Of a stretch of 64,000 bases of DNA, positions 43,901-51,409 are shown in pieces (the stretch's first letter is position 1; each line of letters begins with the position of its first letter). Source of the stretch: JBIOHP01 sp044449065 (GTDB lineage Bacteria > Bacteroidota > Ignavibacteria > UBA10030 > SZUA-254); assembly GCA_044449065.1 (NCBI GenBank), contig JBIOHP010000008.1, positions 62,001 to 126,000 of the forward strand, in the 5' to 3' direction. A program made the translations under genes and the position numbers. Below the pieces are notes generated by a model. That model was not told where the DNA came from, made no database searches, and saw nothing but the letters and a program-made list of their open reading frames with translations.

Positions 43901-45675
43901 GATCAATATCTCCGTCAGGGTCTGTGACCGTAATTGTGGATTCCAATCAAACCTTTACAATCACACCCAATCCCGGTTTTGTAACAGATAGTATCATTGT
44001 AGACGGCCTCAGTCAAGTTGTAGCTACGGGCTTTACCTTTAATACTGTAACGACGAATCATACTATCCGGGCAGTGTTCATTTCGGGACCGGAAGAGGTC
44101 AGCATAATTCCATCCGGGCTCTGGAGCGATACCCTGACATGGTCGAAGAACGCTATTCCGTCAGTTTCCGATAGTGTTATTATTTCCTCGGGGACGACAA
44201 TAACATTAGACATCAATGGAACTTGCGGAGCAATAAATGTTCAAGGAAATCTGTTCTATTCCAATAATTCCGGACGCACCTTAACCGTTTCAACTGCGGG
44301 ATTACGATCCGGCAGCGTGATTATATCCGATTCGGTAGTCTTTGCTTCGCAGGCAAGCCAGAGAATATTTGTCGGAGGAGATTTTAACAATTCCGGAACC
44401 CTGGTGAACAACAGTACCGGCTCAACCGGATCCTTTATTATTTTCAACGGAACCGGATCGAAAAACCTTATATGCGGCGCTCAACTCCGCGGATTACAGA
44501 TGAGCAACGCAGGATTAAATCTGACCTTAACGTCCCCGCTTACAATACAGATGGGGGTAACGCTTAGCAATGGAAAAATAATTCTCGGGAATAACAATCT
44601 TACGTTATTGCCCGCTGCCAATATCAGTGGAGGATCAGCCGCGAGTTATATCGTAACAAATGGCGCCGGGAAGCTGATCCAGTATGTTACCACGGCGCCT
44701 GATACGTTCCCTGTCGGCACGTTGACCGGGTTTAACAGGGTAACTCTCTCAACTCAAACTCGTGCCGACACATTCGGCATCAGGATTCTCTCATCCGTGA
44801 ATCCTCCCAGCAGCAAAGACTCTGCGGCAATTCAACGAACTGTAGATATCAGCCGCTCAACAACTGATAGCGTCGGATCAATCACCATGACTTTCCAGTG
44901 GAATGGTTCTGAAGAAGGAACGGCATTCGTGAGAAATACAGCGGCATCGTGGCGGCATAATAGCACTGCATGGGTGGAGGACGGAACATATCTCACGCCT
45001 CCGTCAGGTTCCAATCCTTATGTGGGCACCATTACTAATATCTTGAATATGGGTCGGTATGTCATCGGTAATCCCGGCGAATTGCCGATCACCCTTTCTG
45101 AATTTAGGGGCGCCTCTGTGGATGCTCATTCAGTGTTGATCAGTTGGTCTACGGTGAGCGAGCAAAATACGTATGGATTTTACGTCCAGCGGCGAAGTGA
45201 ATCTTCAATCGAATATGCCGATGCCAGTCCCCTCATCGCGGGAGCGGGAAGCTCGCTCGTAGAACATTTTTACTCCTGGACCGATACGAAGGCGAATAAA
45301 GGAACGTACTTTTATCGGTTGCGGACAGTAAACCTCAACGGTGATGTCGAATATTCGACGGAGATACGGGTTACTAATGTCCTCGGAGTTCAACAAAAGA
45401 ACATGCTCCCCACAGTATTTAAATTGAATCAGAATTACCCCAATCCATTTAATCCATCAACGAATATTCAATATCAACTGCCGAAAGAGAGCAGGGTAAA
45501 TCTAAGCGTATTTAATATACTCGGACAGAAAGTAACGACATTGGTTGACGGGGTTCAAAGCGAAGGGTATAAAGAGGTATCGTTTAATGCGAGTAATTTG
45601 CCCAGCGGTATTTACTTCTACCGAATGCAGGCAAATAATTTCACGGATGTGAAGAAATTCATAATTATGAAGTAA
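34945..45675 (+). CDS. Giant secreted protein, second reading frame: M28 peptidase, InlB-B-like repeats, type IX sorting domain
   Basis: A frame of 3,576 residues. After an Ig-like segment and two InlB-B-type repeats, an M28 metallopeptidase domain occupies about residues 320-605. Its expected zinc ligands are H421 (GAHYDS), D432 (GTDDDGTG), the glutamates of SAEEEGLVGS, the aspartate of NIDMVGYSGG and the histidine of TPHYHLPSD. After a third repeat come beta-helix-like Thr/Ser/Gly/Asn-rich segments with a 209-210-residue period (residues about 690-1640). A long array of InlB-B-like repeats (core GYHVDSLIVDG and DTQYTF) follows. The last 80 residues hold LNQNYPNPFNPSTNIQY and SGIYFYRMQA, the type IX sorting domain. 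The product should be cell-surface or released; a peptidase held on a long repeat stalk is the natural reading. The annotated start is only where the ATG falls; the coding sequence really continues from the preceding frame. Confidence 0.88.
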   Translation: MANALTRVSGMVFLRATQYSGITLPGSPQTNAINVSAKNLVAGSYTNNIVAIGNDTINKIKIVPVQLTVLSAPLFSASPTSLNWGWLGGLTKEDSITVTNTGQETLSISSVITDNPDLSVLPSSGDIYPGAQKVFYVSLRASIQGAGTGNIIFTHNAPYSPAMVHISYGISYTINASAGTNGSINPSGAVSAVNGANVHFSIIPAAGYHVDSLLVDGTPQKTDTQYTFQNVLASHSIRATFAINTYTIYASGSSYGTITPGGSTTVNYGGNPHFSMIPDTGYGSQVESLYIDGISVLPDTQYTFTNVSASHTIYVLFGIPKNLPVIAVNANLQNFANQVSVTSITNVLRKMDQFKTRYVLSPDGLDSLAKARDWFIAKLQSYGYSDIVQQDFTYQGNTLENIIVTKTGTRYPDTMIVLGAHYDSMNCPGTDDDGTGDALVLEAARILANRNCEYTIKLILFSAEEEGLVGSNAFVQSIARPQNYNIRLMINIDMVGYSGGRSDVWSLKDYAAAPAKNALSALFCDTLAAMAEMYSPMPTKIGIQSNSDFAAFQVVGVPTTGFFETIRTPHYHLPSDSLIYVDTNYAAKVIRGAVAGLAYFARSIPIITASAGNNGIITPTGIINADTITTQHFSISPNPGYHVDSLIIDGALVTSDTQYTFAHVNIDHSIQVTFAVNAVPTTRTSVATGNWNSIATWSGGVVPTSIDSVIIGGGYTVTLNVNNAACSGMEIGSPTSGGGAGTLIFNSSSQLTVTRLVHLGNASSRTGSINMTNGGTLICNAITVTNLGTWTPGTGTVQLNTNNTLPAALTTYNNLIINSPSTSTLGVATTITGNLVISSGATLSVGTSNFALNVAGDWLNNGTFTAGTGTVTINGTAQDTIGGSASTAFNTLTISNSIGVRLTSNITEAGNLSITAGNFDLQTFTANRTAGGGTLTVGAGATLTIGGTNTMPANFTTHTFNATSTINYDGVSQTISSENYAGNLTLSGSGTKTLQTGTTTIGGNLTLSGTDTATTVANLSITSGLTVGSGALFTVAGFNISVTGSTSVTGTLAFSSPTGTKTFTGNVTINSGGAWSETASPAFSFAGNLQNSGILTSNTGVHTFSGATKTFSGTNAISIPSATITGTYTNNGVLTVGTALAGAGGLTQGAAVTDTLNLGGTSTITTLTATGAGNTVNYYGVAQTVHSNNYYNLTLSGSGAKTLQTGTTTIGGNLTLSGTATATTVVALAVTGNFSVGSGATFTVAGFNISVSGSTSVAGTLTHSNATGTKTYTGNVTINSGAIWNDNAAVVAISFGGNLQNDGTMNAGTGVHTFSGSSKTISGANPVSIPNVTISGTTTNNGVLTISTALAGSSTLINGAAGILNLGQATAPAPTITSTAAGNTVNYNAAGAQTLKATTYSNLTLNGSGAKTVTGSTINGTLSLQGAATTAGTIPAYGSNATIQYAGSGSQTTGIEMSSTVAPNVNINNSNSVILLGSKTFNDTLTFTSGRISTGANTLTAGIIIGANSNAYVYGNLLKTFPTGGPTTRTFEVGDAAKYAPVSITINNVSIAGSLTAKTTGAEHPNIGTSGLLSAKDVNRYWILTNTGMSFDNYSTTLNWNASDIDPGADTATFQVAKFNSPNWTLTTSSGQTGTGITTSGLTSFSDFAVGNLASFTITADAGTNGTISPTGTVGVANGANQHFSITPNAGYHVDSLVVDGVPITPDTQYTFNNVTSNHAIHAHFAINTFMITASAGLNGIISPNGTTIVNYNGSQHFSIIPGTGYHVDSLIIDGTSVTTDTQYTFSSVQTNHTIHVAFRINSYTVTASVGANGGITPSGIINANYGSNVHFSISPNTGYHVDSLIIDGIPVAADTQYTFSTIQTSHTIHVAFRINSYTVTASAGTNGGITPSGIINANYGSSVHFSISPNTGYHVDSLIVNGTTVAADTQYTFNNVQTNHTIHVAFRINSYTVSASAGTNGGITPNGIINANYGSNVHFSIVPNTGYHVDSLIVDGTTLAADTQYTFSNVQTNHTIHVAFRINSYTVTASAGANGTITPTGITNANYDSSVHFSISPNTGYHVDSLIVDGTTLATDTQYTFNNVQTNHIIHVAFRINSYTVTASAGANGTLTPSGIIYANYGSNVHFSIAPTTGYHIDSLIVDGSPVTPDTQYTFSNVQANHTFRATFAVDVYTITASWSGPGYMTPTYVYSDINPFQVSVNYGDSATVYLWVGTDSKIDSIFIDGVSQPLSNMGVTQKTLNVWGVNSSQPVPYTFHTVTANHFIRVVFDWYKFTLNVTAGPHGTISPSGTLTYPMHSIVHISIVPDTGYHVDSLIVDGAPIPPDTQYNVPSQDYSYGSTHSIRATFAVTTFTIISSADLNGTILPTPSVVVNFGASQHFSIVPHTGYHVDSLLVDGTPIAADTQYTFSHVQVNHSIHAAFRINSYTITPSVGANGNINPSGSFNANYGSNVHFSISPNTGYHVDSLIIDGTPLAADTQYTFSHVQTNHTIHVAFRINSYTVTASAGVNGTITPSGIINANYGSAVHFSISPNTGYHVDSLIVDGNPVAADTQYTFSNAQTNHTIHAAFRINSYTVTASAGANGSITPTGIINANYGSNVQFSISPKTGYHVDSLIIDGTPVAADTQYTISNVQTNHTIHVAFRINSYTVTSSAGLNGTITPSGIINANYGSAAHFSIAPNTGYHVDSLIIDGTPVAADTQYTFNNVQANHSIRATFAVNVYTITASWSGPGYVTPTYNYSDINPFQVNVNYGDSATVYMWIGTDTKIDSIFIDGVSQPLSNLKATQKPLNVREVKSSQPVPYTFHNVTTNHFIRVVFDWYKFTLNVTAGPHGTIYPNGTLTYPMHSLVHISIVPDTGYHVDSLIVDGTSIPPDTQYDVPSQDYSYGSTHSIRATFAINVFMITSSAGAHGTISPMPSVNVNYGAAQAFIMTPAVNYHIDSIVVDGVYLGSSSPYTITNVTAAHTIHVTFAINMFTITTFAGPHGSISPSGSVTVIVDSNQTFTITPNPGFVTDSIIVDGLSQVVATGFTFNTVTTNHTIRAVFISGPEEVSIIPSGLWSDTLTWSKNAIPSVSDSVIISSGTTITLDINGTCGAINVQGNLFYSNNSGRTLTVSTAGLRSGSVIISDSVVFASQASQRIFVGGDFNNSGTLVNNSTGSTGSFIIFNGTGSKNLICGAQLRGLQMSNAGLNLTLTSPLTIQMGVTLSNGKIILGNNNLTLLPAANISGGSAASYIVTNGAGKLIQYVTTAPDTFPVGTLTGFNRVTLSTQTRADTFGIRILSSVNPPSSKDSAAIQRTVDISRSTTDSVGSITMTFQWNGSEEGTAFVRNTAASWRHNSTAWVEDGTYLTPPSGSNPYVGTITNILNMGRYVIGNPGELPITLSEFRGASVDAHSVLISWSTVSEQNTYGFYVQRRSESSIEYADASPLIAGAGSSLVEHFYSWTDTKANKGTYFYRLRTVNLNGDVEYSTEIRVTNVLGVQQKNMLPTVFKLNQNYPNPFNPSTNIQYQLPKESRVNLSVFNILGQKVTTLVDGVQSEGYKEVSFNASNLPSGIYFYRMQANNFTDVKKFIIMK
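37891..39330 (+). repeat. Intragenic repeat, period about 627-630 nt
   Basis: Diverged copies begin at 37891 and 38518, with a shorter third copy from 39148. Each begins with a segment encoding NLTLSGSG(T/A)KT and continues with TTTIGGNLTLSG. The unit is about 209-210 codons, so the frame is kept. It lies in the beta-helix-like part of the exoprotein. Confidence 0.7.
39906..44085 (+). repeat. Array of InlB-B-like repeats, mostly 222 nt (74 codons)
   Basis: About 18 consecutive units encode the pattern YTVTASAG-NG-ITPSG-I-NANYGS then HFSI-PNTGYHVDS. Consecutive TTTAGAATC junctions at 40339, 40561, 40783, 41005 and 41227 are exactly 222 nt apart. Three more units lie earlier in the same gene (two before and one after the peptidase domain), making about 21. 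Silent and conservative differences between units show they are not a recent simple expansion. Confidence 0.9.
41453..43637 (+). repeat. Higher-order duplication within the repeat array, offset 1,647 nt
   Basis: A distinctive pair of longer units (encoding SWSGPGY...DSATVY...KIDSIFIDGVSQPLSN, then WYKFTLNVTAGPHGTI) occurs at about 41453-41990 and again at about 43100-43637. Matching points (TGGTC at 41482 and 43129; TCTCAAG at 41941 and 43588) are both separated by 1,647 nt, equal to 549 codons. A block containing several 222-nt units was duplicated in frame. Confidence 0.85.
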
Positions 45676-45840
45676 TCTCCAGCGTTATTCCCCAGCCCGC
45701 TTTCCTATATCGAGGAGGGTCATTCTATCAGTATCATTTCGACCTAGTTCAGCGAAATTCAAGGTTGATATTCTTTTCAAATATTTGTAATTTACTTATG
45801 TTATGCTAAGAATTATGGGGTATTAGCATTTGGATTTCCT

Positions 45841-45870
45841 TTGCAGGAGCCCTGTAATACTAATTATAAA
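45841..45870 (+). promoter_or_regulatory. Candidate promoter of tRNA-Arg
   Basis: TTGCAG (45841-45846) and TATAAA (45865-45870) are separated by 18 nt, close to a primary sigma -35/-10 arrangement. The tRNA gene begins 15 nt after the -10 element. Confidence 0.4.
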
Positions 45871-45885
45871 AAGCATTAAATTCTC

Positions 45886-45959
<74 letters not shown>

Positions 45960-46139
45960 CTAAATATGGTAGTTTTAAAAACCCCCTGCCCATGAATTAG
46001 TTTGATTTCTCTCCCGCTTTAACTTTGAGGATATGGATGTGAATGGAATTCTAATTCTTAATCAAAAAAATTATTAAGAACTTGCCCGGTCTAGGAAACT
46101 TATTCAACACAAATTGTTGTATTCCATCACCACAAAATA

Positions 46140-48578
46140 TTACACGCCGTAGGGCACCCAAATATTTTTTACCTGCGTGGATTTCAGTAACAATTTTTGG
46201 GGATCGATTGTCCTCCAATCAAATACAGCACCGTCGGAGACCCAGGTTTGTTTCATATTACTTATGGAGGCGTCTTCAACAATCTTACTGCCTTCGGCGT
46301 CTCCGAAGAACCAGGTCGAATCGACGTCTTCATGATCCGCAAAGATTTTTGCGATAGTATTGGGATTTTGTGCCGTCAGCATATTGATAACTCCTGCGGG
46401 AAAATCGGAATGCTGGATCACCTGTACCAAGTCCATAGCTGTCAATGCGTGTTTACCGGAAACAGCTACAACAGTATTTGCCATAGCGATGGCAGGAGCA
46501 AGGATGGAGACCAATCCGAGCAGGGGCGAGTCATCGGGTGCGCGCATGCAGATCACGCCGACCGGCTCACGCAAACCAACCACCATTCTTCTTCCGAGAA
46601 CGGGTTGAACAGTTCCACCGAACTTATCTGCATACGCTCCGAAATCGAAAATGCGGCTGATCGTCTGGTCAACTTCTGCAACCGCCTTTTCCATTCCGCA
46701 CCCCGTTTGAGCTGCAATACCGCAAGCGAAACGTTCTTTTTCGATAGCGAGATTTTCAGCCCAGAAATACAATATCTGGGCGCGCAGATGCGCCGCCGAT
46801 TGGAACCAAGAAGGAAACGCTGTCCGCGCCGCCTCAACGGCATTGCGGACGTCTTTTCTGTTCGCTTCGCCCACCACGGCAAGCAACTCACCGTTGGGTG
46901 ATGTTATGGAATAGCTTCCCGCCTGATCCGGGCGCGCAAGTTTTCCTCCAATGAGAAACCGGAATGTTCTGTCAATTTTTTCTTCTCTGTTCGTTTCTCC
47001 GACGTTAGAGTGCCATGAACCGACATGGCGCATTTTCTCCTCTCGGTTTCCACTATTTGCAATAGGACTAACACCGACCGTTGATCGGTTATCGCGACCG
47101 TCTTCAATCAAAACATCGTACATGCCTTCGCGTCCACCCTCGCGTCCATAACCGCTCTCACGGTATCCGCCGAAACCGGCTGCAGCGTCAAAAAGGTTTG
47201 TGGAGTTGATCCAGATTGTTCCTGCCTTTACTTTACGGGCGACGTCCATCGCCGTGTCAATATCCTGCGACCATATCGAAGCCGCCAGTCCGTAGCGGGT
47301 GTTATTAGCTAATGCGACCGCTTCTGACGGTGTTCTAAAAGTCAATGTTACCAGCACCGGACCAAAGATTTCTTCCTGCGCGATGGTGTGTGATGGTTCA
47401 ACTCCGGTAAACAGCGTCGGGGGAAGAAAATACCCGCCTTTGGGACAAACGACTCCTTCCGGTTGCCAGAAAATTGCGCCTTCCTTCTTTCCGACTTCAA
47501 TCATCGCAGAAATTTTTTTAAGCTGTTCTCCGTTAGTGATTGCTCCCATATCCACCGCCTTATCCAGGGGATTACCGATACGCAGCTTCTTCATGCGGCG
47601 TTTCAGGCGTTTGATAAATTCATCATGGATATTTTCCTGAACAAGAAGGCGCGAGCCGGCGCAACAGACCTGTCCTTCATTGAACCATATCCCATTCACA
47701 ACACCCTCAATTGCGGAATCCAAATCGGCATTATCGAAGACAATGAAAGGCGATTTGCCTCCTAATTCCATCGTGAGGTGTTTGCCTGTGCCCGCTGTTC
47801 CTTTTCTGATAATTCGACCGACTTCAGTAGAACCCGTGAATGTTACCTTCCACGGAATGGGATGCTCATATAACATTGTGCCGGTTTTTGAATCTCCTGT
47901 AATAATGTTTACCACACCCGGGGGAAGTTTGACTTCGTTTAGCATGATATCGGCAAGTAGGAGCGCTGTGAGTGGAGTTGATTTGGATGGCTTAAGAACC
48001 ACCGTATTGCCTGCGGCAATTGCCGGAGCGATTTTCCACGCAAGCATAAGGAACGGGAAATTCCATGGGATAATTTGAGCAATAACTCCACCGGGGCGAT
48101 ACCCGGAAAACTCACGCGCCATTGTCTGCGCCCAGCCGGCGTGATAGTAAAAATGTCGGATCACGACAGGAACATCGATGTCCCTTGTTTCACGGATCGG
48201 TTTGCCGTTATCAAGAGATTCAAGAACAGCAAAGACGCGAGCATGTTTGGCGACAGCTCGCGCTATGGCGTACAGATACCGCGCGCGTTGATGGCCGGAT
48301 AGAGCGCTCCATCCGGGAAATGCATCACTTGCCGCGCTCACAGCTGCTTCAACATCATCGGCAGTGCCAAGCGCAACCTCAGCGAGCACGTCGTCATTTT
48401 TCGCCGGATTGATTGTCTTAAAGTACCCGCCGTTTCTTGGAGGAAACCACGCGCCATTGATATAATGAGAAAATTTTGATTTGTGCGCTTTGAGCCATTC
48501 CCTTGCTTTCGCTTCCGATTCAGGGGCGGGTCCGTAATCCAATGTCTCGATGAGTGAGGTTAATTTTTTCGGGTCCAT
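46140..48578 (-). CDS. ALDH16-type two-domain aldehyde dehydrogenase
   Basis: The 812-residue protein has two aldehyde dehydrogenase modules. The first (residues about 35-500) is complete, with the general-base glutamate E271 (MELGGKSPF) and catalytic cysteine C305 (GQVCCAGSR), and NAD-binding IPWNFPF and FTGSTEVG. The second (about 540-812) begins FRFLIGGKLARPD and resembles an ALDH N-terminal half (REPVGVICMRAPDDSP) but lacks a catalytic glutamate/cysteine pair. This is the ALDH16 architecture. It is the last gene of the nucleoside cluster, directly after deoC, whose product acetaldehyde is a likely substrate, oxidised to acetate with NAD. A frame extends to the stop at 46140 without interruption. 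Substrate is inferred from context. Confidence 0.88.
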   Translation of the reverse strand: MDPKKLTSLIETLDYGPAPESEAKAREWLKAHKSKFSHYINGAWFPPRNGGYFKTINPAKNDDVLAEVALGTADDVEAAVSAASDAFPGWSALSGHQRARYLYAIARAVAKHARVFAVLESLDNGKPIRETRDIDVPVVIRHFYYHAGWAQTMAREFSGYRPGGVIAQIIPWNFPFLMLAWKIAPAIAAGNTVVLKPSKSTPLTALLLADIMLNEVKLPPGVVNIITGDSKTGTMLYEHPIPWKVTFTGSTEVGRIIRKGTAGTGKHLTMELGGKSPFIVFDNADLDSAIEGVVNGIWFNEGQVCCAGSRLLVQENIHDEFIKRLKRRMKKLRIGNPLDKAVDMGAITNGEQLKKISAMIEVGKKEGAIFWQPEGVVCPKGGYFLPPTLFTGVEPSHTIAQEEIFGPVLVTLTFRTPSEAVALANNTRYGLAASIWSQDIDTAMDVARKVKAGTIWINSTNLFDAAAGFGGYRESGYGREGGREGMYDVLIEDGRDNRSTVGVSPIANSGNREEKMRHVGSWHSNVGETNREEKIDRTFRFLIGGKLARPDQAGSYSITSPNGELLAVVGEANRKDVRNAVEAARTAFPSWFQSAAHLRAQILYFWAENLAIEKERFACGIAAQTGCGMEKAVAEVDQTISRIFDFGAYADKFGGTVQPVLGRRMVVGLREPVGVICMRAPDDSPLLGLVSILAPAIAMANTVVAVSGKHALTAMDLVQVIQHSDFPAGVINMLTAQNPNTIAKIFADHEDVDSTWFFGDAEGSKIVEDASISNMKQTWVSDGAVFDWRTIDPQKLLLKSTQVKNIWVPYGV

Positions 48579-48652
48579 AATTTTTCTTTCTGTTAACTCT
48601 GTCTATGTTGATTCGTATTGCAATGAAGTTTTTATCGGATTAGTAGTTTGCA

Positions 48653-49690
48653 TCATCCCATTGGATGATATTGTGCATTTGAGTATCGGCCGAAAACGAG
48701 ATGCCTGAGTTGACGCTCGATGTCGGTCAGCAAGCCGCTTGCTCCGATTCTAAAAAGTTCCGGTTTGGTCCACTCCTGACCCAATTCTTCTAACATCAAT
48801 GTTAACCAGAGCATCGAATCTTTTGCAGTGCGGATTCCGCCGGCGGGTTTGAAGCCGATTCGTTGATCATCCAAAATTCCCAAATCAATAAATCTCCTGA
48901 TTTGACGAACCATTACCAAGCCGCTCGTTAGTGTCGCGTTTGTGGGCTCGAAACCGGTCGAAGTTTTGATAATATCCGATCCTGCCATTATTGCAACTGC
49001 CGAGGCCTGGGCAATATTGATTAAGGTTTCGAGATTGCCCACGCCGAGGATGGTTTTGAGTTTCGCTTTTTGATGGCATACTTCGCGGAAAGAAACAATT
49101 TCATCATACAGTGATTTCCATTTTCCGGTGAGCACTTTTTCCCGGCTGATGACGACGTCAATTTCCTTTGCGCCTGCCTTGATAGCCATGTCGATCTCGG
49201 CAAGTTTCACTTTCTTGAATGTTTGACCTGCGGGAAACCCTGTCGCCACCGAAGCCACTGGAATTTGATCTTTGAGAAGGGTAACCGCAGTTTTCACCTG
49301 AGCAGGATACACGCATACCGCGCCTACTTTCAACGATTGATTCCGGATATCCAATGCGGCGATAATTTCGTTCTCGAGAGGCGCTAACGCTTTTGCGCAA
49401 AGGCGCGATATTCTCCCGGGAGTATCATCACCTGCCAGAGTGGTCAAATCGATGCAACGAATTGCGGCGAGGTATGCAGCGACCTGCGCCTCAACTTTGA
49501 AGGTTCGGCGGGTTCCAAGCTCGACGGCTCTTGACTCAACCGCACTGCGGTTAATCCGGATGGATTGAATTAATCCGATATCGAATGGAATTGGAGAATT
49601 TGTTTGCACGCTGTTTTTACTGATTGGAAAAATCCTGGAACGAAAACCCGGCGGTGAAATCACTTTTATTTGTTTTGTACGTCTTGCCAT
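48653..49690 (-). CDS. deoC: Deoxyribose-phosphate aldolase, long (DERA-like) form
   Basis: The 345-residue class I aldolase has the Schiff-base lysine K242 (IKTSTGF) and the second active-site lysine K281 (FKPAGGIRT). It cleaves 2-deoxyribose-5-phosphate to glyceraldehyde-3-phosphate and acetaldehyde. The segments CIDLTTLAGDDT and GNLETLINIAQAS with AIMAGSD resemble the longer eukaryotic-type DERA more than the 250-residue E. coli form, and the N-terminal 60 residues are extra. It lies 49 nt downstream of the NCS2-like permease and 74 nt upstream of the ALDH16-type gene, so the aldolase and the aldehyde oxidiser are paired. Confidence 0.93.
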   Translation of the reverse strand: MARRTKQIKVISPPGFRSRIFPISKNSVQTNSPIPFDIGLIQSIRINRSAVESRAVELGTRRTFKVEAQVAAYLAAIRCIDLTTLAGDDTPGRISRLCAKALAPLENEIIAALDIRNQSLKVGAVCVYPAQVKTAVTLLKDQIPVASVATGFPAGQTFKKVKLAEIDMAIKAGAKEIDVVISREKVLTGKWKSLYDEIVSFREVCHQKAKLKTILGVGNLETLINIAQASAVAIMAGSDIIKTSTGFEPTNATLTSGLVMVRQIRRFIDLGILDDQRIGFKPAGGIRTAKDSMLWLTLMLEELGQEWTKPELFRIGASGLLTDIERQLRHLVFGRYSNAQYHPMG

Positions 49691-49739
49691 AGTATCATGA
49701 TTGTTATTTTTCTTTAAATCTATTTATATGCGGAAGAAA

Positions 49740-51371
49740 TTAATACGGCTCTTCATCAATCAGCGGTTGCAATGTTTCACGGCTCGAGGATGTCCGCGAA
49801 AGCATGAAGAGGAGAAACGCAAATATAAGATACGCAGCGGTGAATTGAAAACAAATCTCTCTTGCATTCCCGGTCAATGTCCAGGGAAGATACATATTTC
49901 CGTCGGGCATGGCAGAATGAATGATACCGAACATTGTCAGACCGGCCAAAATAAGCATGTAATAAATCGATCGCAGAAATCGTCTATCGATCAGTTCGGC
50001 GAGGAAACCGCCCCACAACATCCCGGTGAGAATAAAACCATTCCCAAGCGCTAATGTTACCAGAGTCTCGGGAAGCGCTTTCCCGGGTAACGTCAACAGT
50101 TGATGAAAAATACCGGTGGGTACGATGTCAGGATTTCCTAACTTTATAGTTAAGAACCGCGCCATAGTGGGAAAGAATGCAAAAGCAACCGCCATCGAAT
50201 GCCGCGCGGGACAGACGCGGAACGATTGAGAAATAATATCCAAGCCAACAAATAATAAAATTGGCGCCAGAGCCGCACGGGGGATTAATTCAATAAGAAA
50301 TGAGACATACCCAAAAACTCCACCCAACCCGATAACGATTCCCGTGAGTAAGGTGTAACCTGCCCTGCAACCCATTCTTTTGTAAGCAGGATGCCCGATA
50401 TAGGGGGTCGATTGTGCAACCCCGCCGCAAACTCCGGCAACAAGAGTTGCGAAAGCTTCAGTCAGTAAAATTGTCCGCGTGTTATATTCATCCCCGGCGA
50501 CGCGCGCGCTCTCAGTCACATTTATTCCTCCAACAACGGTTAGAATTCCAAATGGTATTGCAAGGGGAAGGTATTTGAGCGCAGGCCAAATACCCTGAAT
50601 AAAATCCAGCGTGGGAAGAGGCAATCCAAAATTAAAGTGCAGGGGAGGGAGGGGAGCAAATGTTCCGCCCGCCCATCCAATGGGACCGAGAATGTAATAA
50701 AGAATTGTTCCTGCCAGTACTGCCGCAAAAACACTTGGGATGTTTCGGGGCAGATTTATTCTCGCAACCAATGTATAAAGGATTAGGCCAAGAGACACCA
50801 TGCCGATAATGGGTATTCCTAATATATCTACCAGAGGGTAGAATCCGATCAACGCTAAACCGATGCCTGCGAGAGAACCAAGCAATCCTGTCCGTGGAAC
50901 AATCCGCTGTACCCACCCACCCATGAAAGATAATAAAATCTTAAAGACGCCAATCATCACCATCGTTGCCATACCGAGATACCATGTCATGAGGGCTGCC
51001 TCGTGTTCCGGTATCCCTTCAGCTTTTAAACCGAGGAATGCTGGGCCAAGAATAACCAGTGCAATTCCGATCGTAGATGGCGTATCAAGACCGAGGGGCA
51101 TCGCGGTGATGGTAGATTTGCCCGATTTGCGAGCCAACCGGAATGCCATCCACGTATAGACGATATCTCCGAACAATACACCGAACGCCGTACCCGGCAA
51201 CATTTTTGTATAAACGATATCGGCTGGAAATTTGAATGTGAAAATAAGAATTCCTGCAAGAAAGGACAAGACAGTGAGGTTATCAAATGCAAGTCCGAAG
51301 AAACCATTCAGATCTCCCACCACAAACCATCGATACCCTGATTTGGTTTCGGTTTGAAAATCGGTTTTCAT
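49740..51371 (-). CDS. NCS2-like nucleobase/xanthine-uracil permease
   Basis: A 543-residue membrane protein with about 12-14 hydrophobic segments and no signal peptide. The early segment GDLNGFFGLAFDNLTVLSFL and the later ESARVAGDEYNTRTILLTE and GGVAQSTPYIGHPAYKRMG regions fit the nucleobase-cation symporter-2 family, although the usual short NCS2 signature is not exact. It probably moves free bases released by the phosphorylase, in either direction. It starts 38 nt after the second ABC permease stop and precedes deoC. The specific base is unknown. Confidence 0.75.
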   Translation of the reverse strand: MKTDFQTETKSGYRWFVVGDLNGFFGLAFDNLTVLSFLAGILIFTFKFPADIVYTKMLPGTAFGVLFGDIVYTWMAFRLARKSGKSTITAMPLGLDTPSTIGIALVILGPAFLGLKAEGIPEHEAALMTWYLGMATMVMIGVFKILLSFMGGWVQRIVPRTGLLGSLAGIGLALIGFYPLVDILGIPIIGMVSLGLILYTLVARINLPRNIPSVFAAVLAGTILYYILGPIGWAGGTFAPLPPLHFNFGLPLPTLDFIQGIWPALKYLPLAIPFGILTVVGGINVTESARVAGDEYNTRTILLTEAFATLVAGVCGGVAQSTPYIGHPAYKRMGCRAGYTLLTGIVIGLGGVFGYVSFLIELIPRAALAPILLFVGLDIISQSFRVCPARHSMAVAFAFFPTMARFLTIKLGNPDIVPTGIFHQLLTLPGKALPETLVTLALGNGFILTGMLWGGFLAELIDRRFLRSIYYMLILAGLTMFGIIHSAMPDGNMYLPWTLTGNAREICFQFTAAYLIFAFLLFMLSRTSSSRETLQPLIDEEPY

Positions 51372-51409
51372 ATTAATTTTTTCCCGAACAAGTTGTCACC
51401 TGTCGTATA

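Noticed and set aside
36155..45396. Many open frames on the minus strand across the giant gene
   Set aside because: They repeat with the same period as the sense-strand repeats, have no family resemblance and are antisense shadows.
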